From NCBI GenBank assembly GCA_002731315.1, contig PCBG01000018.1, positions 1-64,000 of the forward strand: a stretch of DNA of 64,000 bases, read 5' to 3'. This document shows, piece after piece, positions 9,929 to 18,725 of this stretch; the stretch's first letter is position 1, and each line of letters starts with the position of its first letter. Both the position numbers and the translations under genes were made by a program. The DNA comes from Rhodospirillaceae bacterium. Its GTDB lineage: Bacteria > Pseudomonadota > Alphaproteobacteria > Puniceispirillales > Puniceispirillaceae. Under the pieces are notes generated by a model. The model was not told the DNA's origin. It worked only from the letters and a program-made list of their open reading frames with translations, and ran no database searches.

Positions 9929-10363
9929 TTAGACCAGATGCCTGACGATATAGACCGTGAACACCGCGGTGATCATGAACATACCAACGGCAGCAGCGGA
10001 CCGTATGGACAGGCGCGCCAGCCCGCAAATGCCGTGCCCCGAGGTGCATCCCGACCCGATAGCCGTGCCCAGCCCGACGAGAAACCCGGCAACAGGCAGC
10101 ACAAGACCAGAGGCAACAGGCACCACATCAACTGGCCGGCCGACAAGATAGATCACTGCCAGCGGCCCAGCCAGCGCGCCCGCGACAAACAACAATCTCC
10201 ATGGCACATCGTCGCGCGCAGCCGGGCGGACAATACCACCAAGGATGCCGCTTATCCCCATGACCCGGCCATGAAGCAGCATGAGCAGCAGGGCCGCAAC
10301 ACCGATCATCACACCCCCGACTAGCGACGCCACCGGCGTAAAAGACGCAAAATCAATTGTCAT
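9929..10363 (-). CDS. YeeE/YedE family membrane protein, first half
   Basis: Polytopic protein of about 144 residues that pairs with the next gene to rebuild one YeeE/YedE transporter. It carries the motif GSGCTSGHGICGLAR with two Cys residues thought to hand on sulfur in thiosulfate-importing homologues. ATG 10363 has GAGGGG 8 bases upstream; a GTG at 10366 is possible. No rhodanese or ArsR-type sulfur regulator is adjacent, although such genes often accompany the pair. The substrate is inferred only. Confidence 0.82.
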   Translation of the reverse strand: MTIDFASFTPVASLVGGVMIGVAALLLMLLHGRVMGISGILGGIVRPAARDDVPWRLLFVAGALAGPLAVIYLVGRPVDVVPVASGLVLPVAGFLVGLGTAIGSGCTSGHGICGLARLSIRSAAAVGMFMITAVFTVYIVRHLV

Positions 10364-10445
10364 CACAGTTTCCCCTCACCAAAAGTTCGGCCAAAAACAC
10401 TGGAAGGCAGACAGCATCGTCATCTACGCACAATCACTGCCTAAA

Positions 10446-11132
10446 CTAGGCACCGCCATTTGCTGCGGACCAGCCGCGCGGATCATGCAGAAATGCCTCG
10501 ACCTGTTCCAGCGTCACATCATCAAAGGCGCCGCTTTCGCGGCTTGCGGCAAGCACATCCCACCATGTTGTGAGGTAATGCAGCTCTACGCCTTCTGCAG
10601 CCAGCCGTTCCGGCGTGTCCTTGAAGATGTCGTAATAGAAGATGACAAAGGTATGGGCGCATTCGGCACCAGCAGTACGCAAAGCATCGATAAAGCTGAG
10701 CTTGCTGCCACCATCAGTCATCAGATCCTCGACCAGCAATACGCGCTGGCCCTCGTGGATATCCCCTTCAATACGTGCATCGCGGCCAAAACCCTTTGGC
10801 TTCTTGCGCACATATTGCATCGGCAATCCGGTGCGCTCGGCTAGCCAGGCAGCAAAGGGAATGCCCGCCGTCTCGCCGCCCGCAAGCGCATCAAGGCTTT
10901 CAAAGCCAACTTCATTCATGATTACCGTCTTACCATGGTCCATCATGGCACTCCGCGCCCGCGGAAAGGAAATGATCTTGCGGCAGTCAATATAGACCGG
11001 GCTTTTCGCGCCTGATGTCAGGGTAAATGTTTCGTCAGCGCGAAAAAGTACGGCCTTTATTTCTATCAACATACGCGCCACCGAACGGGCAATTGCCTGC
11101 TTTTCATAGGCCATCATCTGGGTTTGGGTCAC
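10446..11132 (-). CDS. pyrE: Orotate phosphoribosyltransferase
   Basis: Pyrimidine biosynthesis enzyme joining orotate to PRPP to give OMP. The PRPP-binding motif is [13 protein letters not shown], and the N-terminal substrate loop [17 protein letters not shown] matches OPRT. The 228-residue length is normal. The start is a GTG at 11132 with GAGGAG 6 bases upstream. No other pyr gene is adjacent, so it seems to be transcribed alone. Confidence 0.93.
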   Translation of the reverse strand: MTQTQMMAYEKQAIARSVARMLIEIKAVLFRADETFTLTSGAKSPVYIDCRKIISFPRARSAMMDHGKTVIMNEVGFESLDALAGGETAGIPFAAWLAERTGLPMQYVRKKPKGFGRDARIEGDIHEGQRVLLVEDLMTDGGSKLSFIDALRTAGAECAHTFVIFYYDIFKDTPERLAAEGVELHYLTTWWDVLAASRESGAFDDVTLEQVEAFLHDPRGWSAANGGA

Positions 11133-11178
11133 GGCATTCTCCTCGGCGCAGGGATACTATCCCCTTGCCGGAGCCTTG

Positions 11179-11868
11179 TCATGTGTCCGTGTCGTCATCC
11201 GTTTCGGCAAATAGCCAGCCAAGGACCACAGGTGCCACCACTGCAGCAGCAAGCTGGGCAAGGATGAAGCCTGTCGCATGCGCTGGCAGAATGCCAGAAA
11301 AACTGTCCGTCAGGCTACGGGCAAAGGTAACGGCCGGATTGGCAAAGCTGGTCGAGCTGGTGAACCAGTAAGCAGCGGTGATGTAAAGCCCGACAAGCAT
11401 CGGCACCGCGTCAGGCCTCCAGCGAATGCCCCCGAAAATCACCATCAGCAACCCGAAGGTGGCAACAAATTCAGACCCCCATTGCGGAGGACCGCTGCGC
11501 AGATTTTCAGAGAGCTGCAGGATCGCCAAGTCGAACATGAAATGCGCGAGAAATGCACCGCATATCGCCCCAGCAACCTGCACAAACATAAAATGAACCG
11601 CACGCGTGAATTGAATGTCACGACGCAATAGAAAGGCGATTGTCACCGCAGGATTGAAATGCGCGCCGGACACCGGACCAAAGATTGTGATCAACACATA
11701 CAGGATGGCACCAGTAGGGATGGTATTGCCAAGGAGGGCCACTGCCAGATTACCGTCGGCAAGCCGTTCCGCCATGATCCCTGAACCGATAACAGTTGCC
11801 AGCAGAAACATTGTACCCACAAATTCAGCAGCCAGAATGCGGGCATATGACGGGCGGGGCATGATCAT
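11179..11868 (-). CDS. Aquaporin/MIP family channel linked to arsC (AqpS-like)
   Basis: Six-helix channel with both MIP half-helix motifs, HFNPAVT and FANPAVT, in a 229-residue protein. It overlaps the stop of arsC by 4 bases (ATGA), so the two are translationally coupled. In Sinorhizobium meliloti an aquaglyceroporin (AqpS) next to arsC lets arsenite, made by the reductase, leave the cell down its gradient. The same role is inferred here. ATG 11868 has AGGAG 7 bases upstream. Glycerol or water passage by the same pore cannot be excluded. Confidence 0.88.
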   Translation of the reverse strand: MIMPRPSYARILAAEFVGTMFLLATVIGSGIMAERLADGNLAVALLGNTIPTGAILYVLITIFGPVSGAHFNPAVTIAFLLRRDIQFTRAVHFMFVQVAGAICGAFLAHFMFDLAILQLSENLRSGPPQWGSEFVATFGLLMVIFGGIRWRPDAVPMLVGLYITAAYWFTSSTSFANPAVTFARSLTDSFSGILPAHATGFILAQLAAAVVAPVVLGWLFAETDDDTDT

Positions 11869-12350
11869 TCCATATCTCCTATGGCGCGTATCGCATCCAT
11901 CTTCGTGATGATATCATCTCCTTCCAGCGCCAGAAAGGCACTGACGCGCTGGTGCAGCCGCGCATGGGCGGTAGCAAAGGCGGTGCGGATCGCATCTTCC
12001 CCGGTGGCTGTCGCCGGATCGTCAATCCCCCAATGCGCATTATTGGGATGGCCTGGCCAGACCGGACAGATCTCACCCGCCGCATTGCCACATACGGTAA
12101 TGATAAAATCCATCCGCGGGGCTGCGGGGCTAGCAAAAAAATCCCAGCTTTTTGCTTGCGCAAACCCAGTATCAATACCCTTTTCTGCTAGAATGGCCAG
12201 TGCCCCGCGGTGGGGTGCGCCTGTTGGCTTTGAGCCGGCCGAAAATGCCTGAGAACGCGCACCGCCAAGTTGCTGAAGCAATCCTTCGGCAAGGATTGAA
12301 CGCGCCGAATTGCCGGTACAGAGAAAAAGGACATTTTTGCGTTCGACCAT
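11865..12350 (-). CDS. arsC: Arsenate reductase, low-molecular-weight phosphatase type (thioredoxin-coupled)
   Basis: Reduces arsenate to arsenite. The P-loop CTGNSARS (CX5R) starts at Cys11, and the two further Cys needed for the disulfide relay lie in [16 protein letters not shown], followed by the HWGIDDPA segment of the ArsC branch. The frame is open for 80 more codons upstream, but the family starts right before the first beta strand. Three ATGs lie in tandem at 12350-12356, and AGGA is 6 bases before the last, giving MVERKN. It is coupled to the aquaporin gene. No arsR, arsB or acr3 is adjacent. Confidence 0.92.
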   Translation of the reverse strand: MVERKNVLFLCTGNSARSILAEGLLQQLGGARSQAFSAGSKPTGAPHRGALAILAEKGIDTGFAQAKSWDFFASPAAPRMDFIITVCGNAAGEICPVWPGHPNNAHWGIDDPATATGEDAIRTAFATAHARLHQRVSAFLALEGDDIITKMDAIRAIGDME

Positions 12351-12426
12351 CATCATTCCTATCTGTGACAGAGACGGCGACAAATGTCCGACAGCTGGCA
12401 CCGCCTTAACGGGATACAACCCAAGT

Positions 12427-12585
12427 ATGACAAAACGGTTACAGAAACGCGATCTGCCATCAAAGATTTGTGCCAGCTGCGGTCGCCCCTTCACCTGGCG
12501 CAAGAAGTGGGAAAGGGACTGGGAACAGGTGCGATATTGTTCAAAGCGATGCGCGGGCAACGGAAGTGTAGGCCCGTCAGCCTGA
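12427..12585 (+). CDS. DUF2256 small zinc-ribbon-like protein
   Basis: Predicted protein of 52 residues. It carries the DUF2256 pattern [19 protein letters not shown] followed by VRYCSKRC, that is two Cys pairs spaced to bind one metal, probably zinc. The ATG at 12427 gives MTKRLQKRD; a longer open frame starts at 12310 but runs over arsC. It is divergent from arsC, and its 3' end overlaps the last 9 bases of the convergent unknown gene. The function of the family is not known to me; it often sits near photolyase or DNA-repair genes, which are not seen here. Confidence 0.8.
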   Translation: MTKRLQKRDLPSKICASCGRPFTWRKKWERDWEQVRYCSKRCAGNGSVGPSA

Positions 12586-13017
12586 CCATGCCGCAATGGC
12601 CGATTCGACAGCCGCCTGTTCGATAATTTCGGTAATCATGCCGTTCTGCAATGTCTCTCCTACGCCGATATCATCTATATAGATCCCGAAATTATCATGA
12701 CCAAATCGGTGTGCCGGCACCCAGCCAAACAGGCATTTATGGCCCTTGGGGCAATCCGCTGCCGCCGCATCAGACAGCGGCTCGGCACTGTCAAAATGCC
12801 ATGTGACCGCCAACGCAACAAAGAAACGCTGCCCTTTGCGGCCCGCTACTTCCATTTTCACCGGCATTGTAATGACAACATCACGGCTACCGGTTGCCTT
12901 CATATAGGCTTCAAGCTTTCCCGCATGCGCATTCTGGATAAGCGACAGCGGCACGAAATGTGCCGCCGAATCCCTAGGCGCTGACCCGGCGTCGCTGGCG
13001 CGCTTTATGTCTGACAT
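12577..13017 (-). CDS. Conserved hypothetical protein
   Basis: I do not recognise this 146-residue protein. It looks soluble, with no signal peptide or membrane segment, and is predicted to be mixed alpha/beta. A Cys pair in the segment CPKGHKC may bind metal. The ATG at 13017 has GGAGA about 7 bases upstream, supporting it as real. It lies downstream of phoB on the same strand with a 45-base gap, so it could be co-transcribed with phoB and thus phosphate-regulated. Confidence 0.65.
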   Translation of the reverse strand: MSDIKRASDAGSAPRDSAAHFVPLSLIQNAHAGKLEAYMKATGSRDVVITMPVKMEVAGRKGQRFFVALAVTWHFDSAEPLSDAAAADCPKGHKCLFGWVPAHRFGHDNFGIYIDDIGVGETLQNGMITEIIEQAAVESAIAAWSG

Positions 13018-13062
13018 GATGCATTCTCCGGCGTAATGCGCCCGGCGGCGCGCACCACAGGC

Positions 13063-13776
13063 CTATTGCTCTTGAGATGGTCGGCGCAGCGCATAGCCGT
13101 TGCCGCGGACAGACACTATCAGGTTGGGGGTGGCTTCGCCATTGGGTTGCAAGACGCTAATCGCCTTGCGCAGCCGCGAGATATGCACATCGACGGTGCG
13201 TTCCTCGACATACACCCCATGACCCCAGACGCGATCAAGCATCTGCATACGGCTGTAAACGCGTCCGGGCCGTTCCATAAGGATGGCCAGAAGACGACTT
13301 TCCTTGGGGCCTAGCGATACCTGCCGGCCGCCGCGGCTGACCTCCATAGTCGCCTGGTTGAATATCAGATCATGAAATTCCAGCACCTCGTCGGTCAGCG
13401 CCGGATGCGCACGCCGCAACAGCGCCCGTACGCGGCTGATCAGCTCACGCGGGGAAAAGGGTTTCGAGATATAGTCATCTGCACCGATATCGAGACCCAG
13501 CGTCCGGTCACCCTCCTCACCGCGCGCGCTCAGAATGATGATCGGCAGATTTTTGGTTTCAGAGCGGGATCGCAGCTTGCGACACAAATCAATGCCGGAC
13601 ATATGCGGCATCATCCAGTCGATGATTGCGAGATCTGGGTGGTGCTCCTCAACCATTTCTAAGGCCTGCTGCCCGTCACCGGCGCGCAACACCTCAAAAT
13701 CTGCGCTGCGCAGATTATAGGAAAGCAGCTCCAGCTGGTTCGGCTCATCATCGGCAATGAGGATCCGGGTGGTCAT
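13063..13776 (-). CDS. phoB: Phosphate regulon response regulator PhoB
   Basis: OmpR-family DNA-binding response regulator of 237 residues. The receiver domain has the acidic pocket ADDE (residues 8-11), phospho-acceptor Asp53 in IIDWMMP, Ser83 and Lys105 (SKPFSP). A winged helix follows from about residue 135, with VSLGPKESRLLAILM and the recognition region VDVHISRLRKAI. AGAGGAC precedes the ATG. A Pho box lies 50-67 bases upstream, between phoR and phoB, so phoB is likely autoregulated separately from phoR. The neighbour phoR and the operator support the PhoB assignment over a general OmpR regulator. Confidence 0.9.
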   Translation of the reverse strand: MTTRILIADDEPNQLELLSYNLRSADFEVLRAGDGQQALEMVEEHHPDLAIIDWMMPHMSGIDLCRKLRSRSETKNLPIIILSARGEEGDRTLGLDIGADDYISKPFSPRELISRVRALLRRAHPALTDEVLEFHDLIFNQATMEVSRGGRQVSLGPKESRLLAILMERPGRVYSRMQMLDRVWGHGVYVEERTVDVHISRLRKAISVLQPNGEATPNLIVSVRGNGYALRRPSQEQ

Positions 13777-13825
13777 TGTTATTGTCCTCTCTAAAACCTC
13801 AACATAAGACCCATCACATAGTCAG

Positions 13826-13843
13826 GTTACAGTTTTATGACCA
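13826..13843 (-). promoter_or_regulatory. Pho box upstream of phoB
   Basis: On the minus strand the site reads TGGTCATAAAACTGTAAC. It is two 7-base CTGTCAT-like half-sites separated by AAAA, the 11-base repeat layout of PhoB operators. It starts 50 bases before the phoB ATG and points toward it. Match to the E. coli consensus is judged by eye. Confidence 0.72.
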
Positions 13844-13851
13844 GTTTCTGG

Positions 13852-14916
13852 TTAATCACTGGATCCGGGCATGTCCAAAACCGGCAATCTTACAGTGAAA
13901 CAGGTTATCCCCTCTGGCGAGCTGCTGATATGCAGCTGACCGCGATGCCTGTTGACAATATGCTTAACAATCGCCAGCCCCAGCCCGGTGCCGCCAATCT
14001 TCCGGGATCGTGCCTTGTCAACGCGATAGAAACGTTCGGTCAGGCGGTCAATGTGCTTTTTGGCGATTGGTTCGCCCCTGTTGCCAACAGCGATACCAAC
14101 ATGCCCGTCCTCAACGGGGCTGACAGTCACGGTGATGTCCGTCTGGGCAAAGCCATATTTGACCGCATTATCGATGAGATTGTGAAACACCTCGTTAATC
14201 TCGTCGGAAAAGCCCTTCATCATTAGCCGCGAGCCATCTTCCGGCCGCCTGTTATCCAGAATGATATTCATGTTGTTCCTAGTGGCGCGTGTCTCGAGGC
14301 TGGAGATTACCGAGCGCAAGACCTCCGTCACCGGGACGGTTTCATCGGGGATATTATGTTCGTCGACCTCGACACGTGACAGCGAAAGCAGATCATCAAT
14401 TAGCCGCGACATGCGACCTGCCTCTTCGTCCATGATGCGCAGAAAACGCTCCTGGGTTGGCCAGTCCCGCACTTCGTTCATCAGAATGGTTTCGATGAAG
14501 CCGGCTAGGCTGGTCAGCGGCGAGCGCAACTCATGGCTGACATTGGCAACAAAATCCCGGCGTACCTTTTCCAGATTGCGCTGCAATGTCATGTCGAGGA
14601 CAAGCACCATGATCATCCCGTTCTGCAATCGCCGCAGGCGAATCTTGAATTCCATCGCCACATCGCTGTCTGGGATAAAGCTGATCATGCGCTCTGTCTG
14701 TTCGCCGAGCAGGAATTGATCTATGTCTTCATGCAACAGCACATCATCCAGCGACTTGCCAACAACCCTCTCACCAAGAAACCTGATGGCAGCGTTGTTA
14801 GCCGACTGAATCTCGCCGTCGACGCTGGCGATGATCAGACCGTCATCCAGCATGCCGCCAATTTCGTCAAACAGGCCGGCACCTATTTGCATAATGCTGT
14901 CGGGTGGGGCGGTCAT
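13852..14916 (-). CDS. phoR: Phosphate regulon sensor kinase PhoR, soluble, with altered G1 box
   Basis: Histidine kinase of 354 residues: PAS-like sensor (about 15-115), dimerisation/phosphorylation helix with His128 in NVSHELRSPLTS, then the HATPase domain with N box NLIDNAVKYG (Asn250) and G2 box GGTGLGLA (308-315). The G1 box reads GNRGEPI at 278-284, so the Asp that contacts adenine in DxGxG proteins is Asn279 and the second Gly is lost. No transmembrane helix is visible, unlike most PhoR proteins. RLTERFYRVDKARSR is typical of alphaproteobacterial PhoR. It lies 75 bases upstream of phoB. Kinase activity may be weak, or the variant may be tolerated. Confidence 0.87.
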   Translation of the reverse strand: MTAPPDSIMQIGAGLFDEIGGMLDDGLIIASVDGEIQSANNAAIRFLGERVVGKSLDDVLLHEDIDQFLLGEQTERMISFIPDSDVAMEFKIRLRRLQNGMIMVLVLDMTLQRNLEKVRRDFVANVSHELRSPLTSLAGFIETILMNEVRDWPTQERFLRIMDEEAGRMSRLIDDLLSLSRVEVDEHNIPDETVPVTEVLRSVISSLETRATRNNMNIILDNRRPEDGSRLMMKGFSDEINEVFHNLIDNAVKYGFAQTDITVTVSPVEDGHVGIAVGNRGEPIAKKHIDRLTERFYRVDKARSRKIGGTGLGLAIVKHIVNRHRGQLHISSSPEGITCFTVRLPVLDMPGSSD

Positions 14917-15023
14917 AACCGGCCTCGTTGCATCCTTCAGGGTTCAATATACTCCGAAAATAGGTGCATTTGGCTGTCTCGGCAAGGCCGGCACGACTGA
15001 ACGCACCTGCGCCGAAAGCACTG

Positions 15024-16499
15024 CTAGATATCGATTTCGGCAGCAAGATCTGCACTTTGTGCCAGTTGCTGGAAGCGCCGCCTTGAATGATTGTCCGCCA
15101 GCTTTGCACACTCCTTGCTGACCAGCAGCGTCAGGGTCTGCCCGTCATTAACAAGTTTGATCCCTTTCAGCCCGTCTGCCGTGCCCCCGGAAAATGTTAG
15201 CGCAAAGCGCAGGCCAAGCCCGATCGTGGTGGCCTGAGCGCGCCGCCGGCGGCTGAGAATAAACCCTAGCTCTGGCGGGCGGGCCTTGTTGGTCTTGCGC
15301 CCGACATAACGGTGATAAATGGCCGTTGCCAGCCATATGCGTTCCTTATGGGTCACGCAATTCACCGGCAGGCCAAGCACCCGCCGCGCGCCAAGATCAC
15401 CGCGCACATCCTCATGTTCGTTCCAGCACAGATCGGACAGGTTGCACGCCGCCTCCAGCAGCCGTTCAAACTTGCGTCTGTCCGCTACAGATTTCTCGGA
15501 ATCGCCTGGTTCGCGTGGGCTGAAAAGCGGCTGTAACAAGGTGAACAGAGCACGCGGCACGTTGTCAAACCGGTGGGAAGCGCGCGAGATTTCGGCGCTG
15601 ACAACCTGCAGGAAATCAGCCCCTTCAAGGTCAGCAAGCTCCTTTTCTGCAATCAGCCCGTCACGAATACTGGTACCGCTGACAATGATTCTGTCAGTCT
15701 GAATATGGCTCAGCAGGATGCGCATGATCTGCGCCGCCATCGGCATTGTTTTCTGGCGACCGAGCGGGACCCCCGACAGATCCGGCGTGTCGCGACCAAA
15801 CGCCTTGAGCAGGCTACCAACACTGCGCCCCGGCATCCGCAACCCGTGTAATACCGGCAGCGGGTATCCGGTCTGTTCTATATAGGCAAGGCCAAGCGCG
15901 CGGAAGGACCCGCCAACGCCATACAGTGTTGAATTGCGCCCCACTGACAACCAAGGCACCTCTGCCATCATCGCCTCAATCTCGTCGACCCCGATCTGGG
16001 ACAGATGGCCGAAATTGAAACTTGTCGAATGGCGCAGCTTGCCTGCCTCGAGATCAACCAGTTCGAGGCTGCCACCACCAAGATCAGCAACAAAACCGGT
16101 AGCTGTCGGCATATTGAGGGTCAGGCCGCGTGATACGTGATGCGCCTCTTCCACCTGCGACAGCACCTCAACCGGCTGGCCCAGAATCGCCCCGGCAGGG
16201 CCTGTAAAATCGGCTGCATTCGTCGCACGCCGCACTGCCGCTGTCGCAACCGCATGGATTTTCACGACACCCACGCTTTTCATAATGCTGGCAAAGCGCG
16301 ACAGTACTTCTAGCGATACGGCGATACGGTCCGCGCGCAGCAACCCGTCGTCACCAAGCCCCTCGCCAAGTCGGCAATTCGATCTTTCGTTGAAAAGGGG
16401 AAACGGGTAGCGCCCACCACTGGCATAGATCACCAGCCGAATCGAATTTGACCCGATATCAATAACAGCGATTGGGGCATCTGTTCTTTGCGCTCTCAT
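15024..16499 (-). CDS. ppx: Exopolyphosphatase/guanosine pentaphosphate phosphohydrolase (Ppx/GppA)
   Basis: Hydrolyses terminal phosphates of polyphosphate and possibly pppGpp. The actin-like fold is shown by the N-terminal phosphate motif VIDIGSNSIRLVIY and the second motif FVADLGGGSLELVD; a helical C-terminal domain completes about 491 residues. ATG 16499 (MRAQRTDAP) has AAGAGA just upstream and is favoured over the frame's first ATG at 16535. It sits upstream of phoR-phoB on the same strand, and a polyphosphate kinase lies at 62-63 kb, so it fits a phosphate-storage role. Ppx and GppA cannot be told apart by eye. Confidence 0.9.
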   Translation of the reverse strand: MRAQRTDAPIAVIDIGSNSIRLVIYASGGRYPFPLFNERSNCRLGEGLGDDGLLRADRIAVSLEVLSRFASIMKSVGVVKIHAVATAAVRRATNAADFTGPAGAILGQPVEVLSQVEEAHHVSRGLTLNMPTATGFVADLGGGSLELVDLEAGKLRHSTSFNFGHLSQIGVDEIEAMMAEVPWLSVGRNSTLYGVGGSFRALGLAYIEQTGYPLPVLHGLRMPGRSVGSLLKAFGRDTPDLSGVPLGRQKTMPMAAQIMRILLSHIQTDRIIVSGTSIRDGLIAEKELADLEGADFLQVVSAEISRASHRFDNVPRALFTLLQPLFSPREPGDSEKSVADRRKFERLLEAACNLSDLCWNEHEDVRGDLGARRVLGLPVNCVTHKERIWLATAIYHRYVGRKTNKARPPELGFILSRRRRAQATTIGLGLRFALTFSGGTADGLKGIKLVNDGQTLTLLVSKECAKLADNHSRRRFQQLAQSADLAAEIDI

Positions 16500-16543
16500 A
16501 TGGCGTCTCTTTCCGTCTGCTGTCACGATTGCCATCAGCCCGG

Positions 16544-17310
16544 CTAACGCGGCGGCATCCTGATGGCACCATCCAGCCGGATCACACCATCATTCAGCAT
16601 GTCATTTTCCACTATATGTTGGGCCAGTGCGGCAAATTCGTCCGGATCGCGAAGGCGGGGCGGAAATGGCACCTGCGCACCAATCATATCCTGCACCTCT
16701 TGCGGGAACGCCTCTACCATCCGTGTCCGGAATACCCCGGGGGCAATCGCCATGACCCTGACAGCCTTGTCGGCGAGATCGCGCGCCATCGGCAATATCA
16801 CCCCCGCAACGCCGCCTTTCGAGGCGGCATAGGCCGCCTGTACGATCTGCCCGTCATAGGCAGCAACCGAGGCTGTATGAAAAATTACCCCGCGCGCACC
16901 ATCGGGCCCCTGTGGCGTGTTGGCGATCATTGCCGCTTCGCACTGGCTGGCCAGATTAAACCTGCCGACAAGATTGATCGAAACCACCTTTGCGAACAGC
17001 GCCGGATCATGTGCTGCGCCGCGCGAAACGGTTTTTGCCGCAGGCGCAATCCCCGCACAGGAAATACAGATACGTTTAACACCATGGGCAGCGCGGGCCG
17101 TGTCCAGCGCACTGCGACCGATTGCGAATCGTTGACATCGGTGGGAATAAACAGACCGCCAATCGATTCGGCGGCTGCCTTGCCTGTGTTTTCATTTACC
17201 TCAAGGATCGCAACGCGTGCGCCCGCTGCGGCAAGCCGCGCTGCAGTGGCAAACCCCAGACCCGATGTGCCGCCGGAAATGACCGCCGCGCAATCTTGAT
17301 TAATCTGCAT
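16544..17310 (-). pseudogene. Short-chain dehydrogenase (3-hydroxyacyl-CoA dehydrogenase type II-like), frameshifted
   Basis: Two overlapping frames make one SDR. Bases 17310 to about 17110 encode the N-terminus with the cofactor motif SGGTSGLG and then DVNDSQSV. The rest continues in another frame with ALDTARAAHG, an ISCAGIAP strand and the catalytic YAASK, ending at 16544. One missing base near 17105-17115 would join them into a protein of about 255 residues. The closest family is the HSD17B10-like 3-hydroxyacyl-CoA dehydrogenase, suiting its place between ppx and a thiolase. It is either a recent pseudogene or a sequence error. Confidence 0.85.
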
Positions 17311-17328
17311 GCGCCCCCCTTGTGCCCG

Positions 17329-18525
17329 CTAGACGCGTTCCACGGCGATGGCTGTTCCCTCACCACCACCAATACAGATAGCCGCAACACCACGCTGCAG
17401 ACCGCGCTTTTCCAACGCATTCAGCAAAGTGACGATAATCCGGCTGCCCGACGCGCCAATGGGATGGCCAAGCGCACAGGCACCGCCATTGACGTTCACC
17501 CGGTCACGCGCAATGCCGAATTCATGCATAAAGGCCATCGGCACCACGGCAAAGGCCTCATTTACCTCCCAGAGGTCGACATCAGCAACGCTCCATCCCA
17601 GCCTGTCCAGCAACTTCCTTGCTGCCGGCACAGGGGCGGTGGTAAACCAGCCAGGTTCATGCGCATGCCCGGCATGCCCGAGAATACGGGCACGCACCTT
17701 AAGCCTTTTCGAGGCCGCCACGGCACCGCTGATCACGACAAGGGCGGCCGCACCATCTGAAATGGACGATGCATTGGCCGCTGTAACCGTGCCATCAGTA
17801 GCAAAGGCTGGCTTCAATTGCGGGATTTTTTCGGGTCTGGCCTTGCCAGGCTGTTCATCCTGATCAACCACAACATCACCGCGTCTGGTGTTGATCGTAA
17901 CAGCGGCAATCTCGCCCGCAAAAGCGCCGCTGTCCTGCGCTGCCCTCGCATTGGCAAGTGACTGCAGGGCAAATGCGTCCTGCGCCTCGCGCGAAAACTG
18001 ATAATGCGCGGCACAATCCTCGGCAAAACTGCCCATAAGCCGGCCGCTGTCATAGGCATCTTCCAGCCCGTCGAGGAACATATGGTCTTTCAGCCCGGCA
18101 TGACCGAGCCGGGCCCCCCCACGCGTCGCAGTGGAAAGGTAGGGGGCGTTGGTCATGCTTTCCATACCGCCAGCAACCACCAGTTCTGCGCTTCCAGCGC
18201 GGATCAGATCATGCGCCATCATGACCGTTTTCATGCCCGAACCACATACCTTGTTGACAGTGGATGCTGGTACGGATTCGTCCAGTCCGGCGGCAAACCC
18301 TGCCTGGCGCGCAGGGGCCTGGCCAACGCCTGCCGGCAAGACGCAACCCATAAGCACTTCCTCAACCGCGGCGGCATCACACCCAGCATCTGCCAGCGCT
18401 GCTTGAATGGCTGCCCCGCCAAGTTGTGGTGCGGCCATGGCGGACAGATCTCCCTGAAACCCACCCATGGGCGTACGGGCCGCGCCGGCAATAACAATAT
18501 CTGTCTGGCTGACTGCGTCTAGCAT
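17329..18525 (-). CDS. Acetyl-CoA C-acyltransferase (thiolase)
   Basis: Condenses or cleaves beta-ketoacyl-CoA. All three thiolase catalytic blocks are present: the acyl-Cys in NKVCGSGMK, the His in GGACALGHPIGASGSR and the C-terminal Cys in CIGGGEGTA. 398 residues is standard. ATG 18525 has GGAG 7 bases upstream. With the SDR downstream and the enoyl-CoA hydratase remnant upstream it forms the outline of a beta-oxidation set of which only the thiolase is intact. Biosynthetic (PhaA/AtoB) and degradative (FadA) roles cannot be separated by eye. Confidence 0.93.
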   Translation of the reverse strand: MLDAVSQTDIVIAGAARTPMGGFQGDLSAMAAPQLGGAAIQAALADAGCDAAAVEEVLMGCVLPAGVGQAPARQAGFAAGLDESVPASTVNKVCGSGMKTVMMAHDLIRAGSAELVVAGGMESMTNAPYLSTATRGGARLGHAGLKDHMFLDGLEDAYDSGRLMGSFAEDCAAHYQFSREAQDAFALQSLANARAAQDSGAFAGEIAAVTINTRRGDVVVDQDEQPGKARPEKIPQLKPAFATDGTVTAANASSISDGAAALVVISGAVAASKRLKVRARILGHAGHAHEPGWFTTAPVPAARKLLDRLGWSVADVDLWEVNEAFAVVPMAFMHEFGIARDRVNVNGGACALGHPIGASGSRIIVTLLNALEKRGLQRGVAAICIGGGEGTAIAVERV

Positions 18526-18557
18526 CCTTTACTCCGGTGTTGCCGCTTGGAAAGGGA

Positions 18558-18725
18558 TCATGTCCCGGTGAATTTGGCGGGGCGTTTTTCCATGAAGGCT
18601 GCCCTGCCTTCTTTCTGGTCATCTGTTGCGAACAAGAAGTGAAAGGCACGTCTTTCAAACAGCAGCCCCTCAGCAAGCGGTGTGTCAAAGGACCTGTTCA
18701 CCGCCTCACGCGCCAGCAATACCGC
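18558..18725 (-). pseudogene. Enoyl-CoA hydratase C-terminal remnant
   Basis: A 55-codon open stretch ending in TGA encodes a typical crotonase C-terminus: [20 protein letters not shown], then FATDDQKEG and [11 protein letters not shown]. Upstream of about 18725 the resemblance stops abruptly and no start or ribosome-binding site suits the frame, so the first 200 or so residues are gone. It directly precedes the thiolase gene on the same strand, so it was probably part of that operon. Another complete crotonase lies at 24.9-25.7 kb. Confidence 0.8.
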
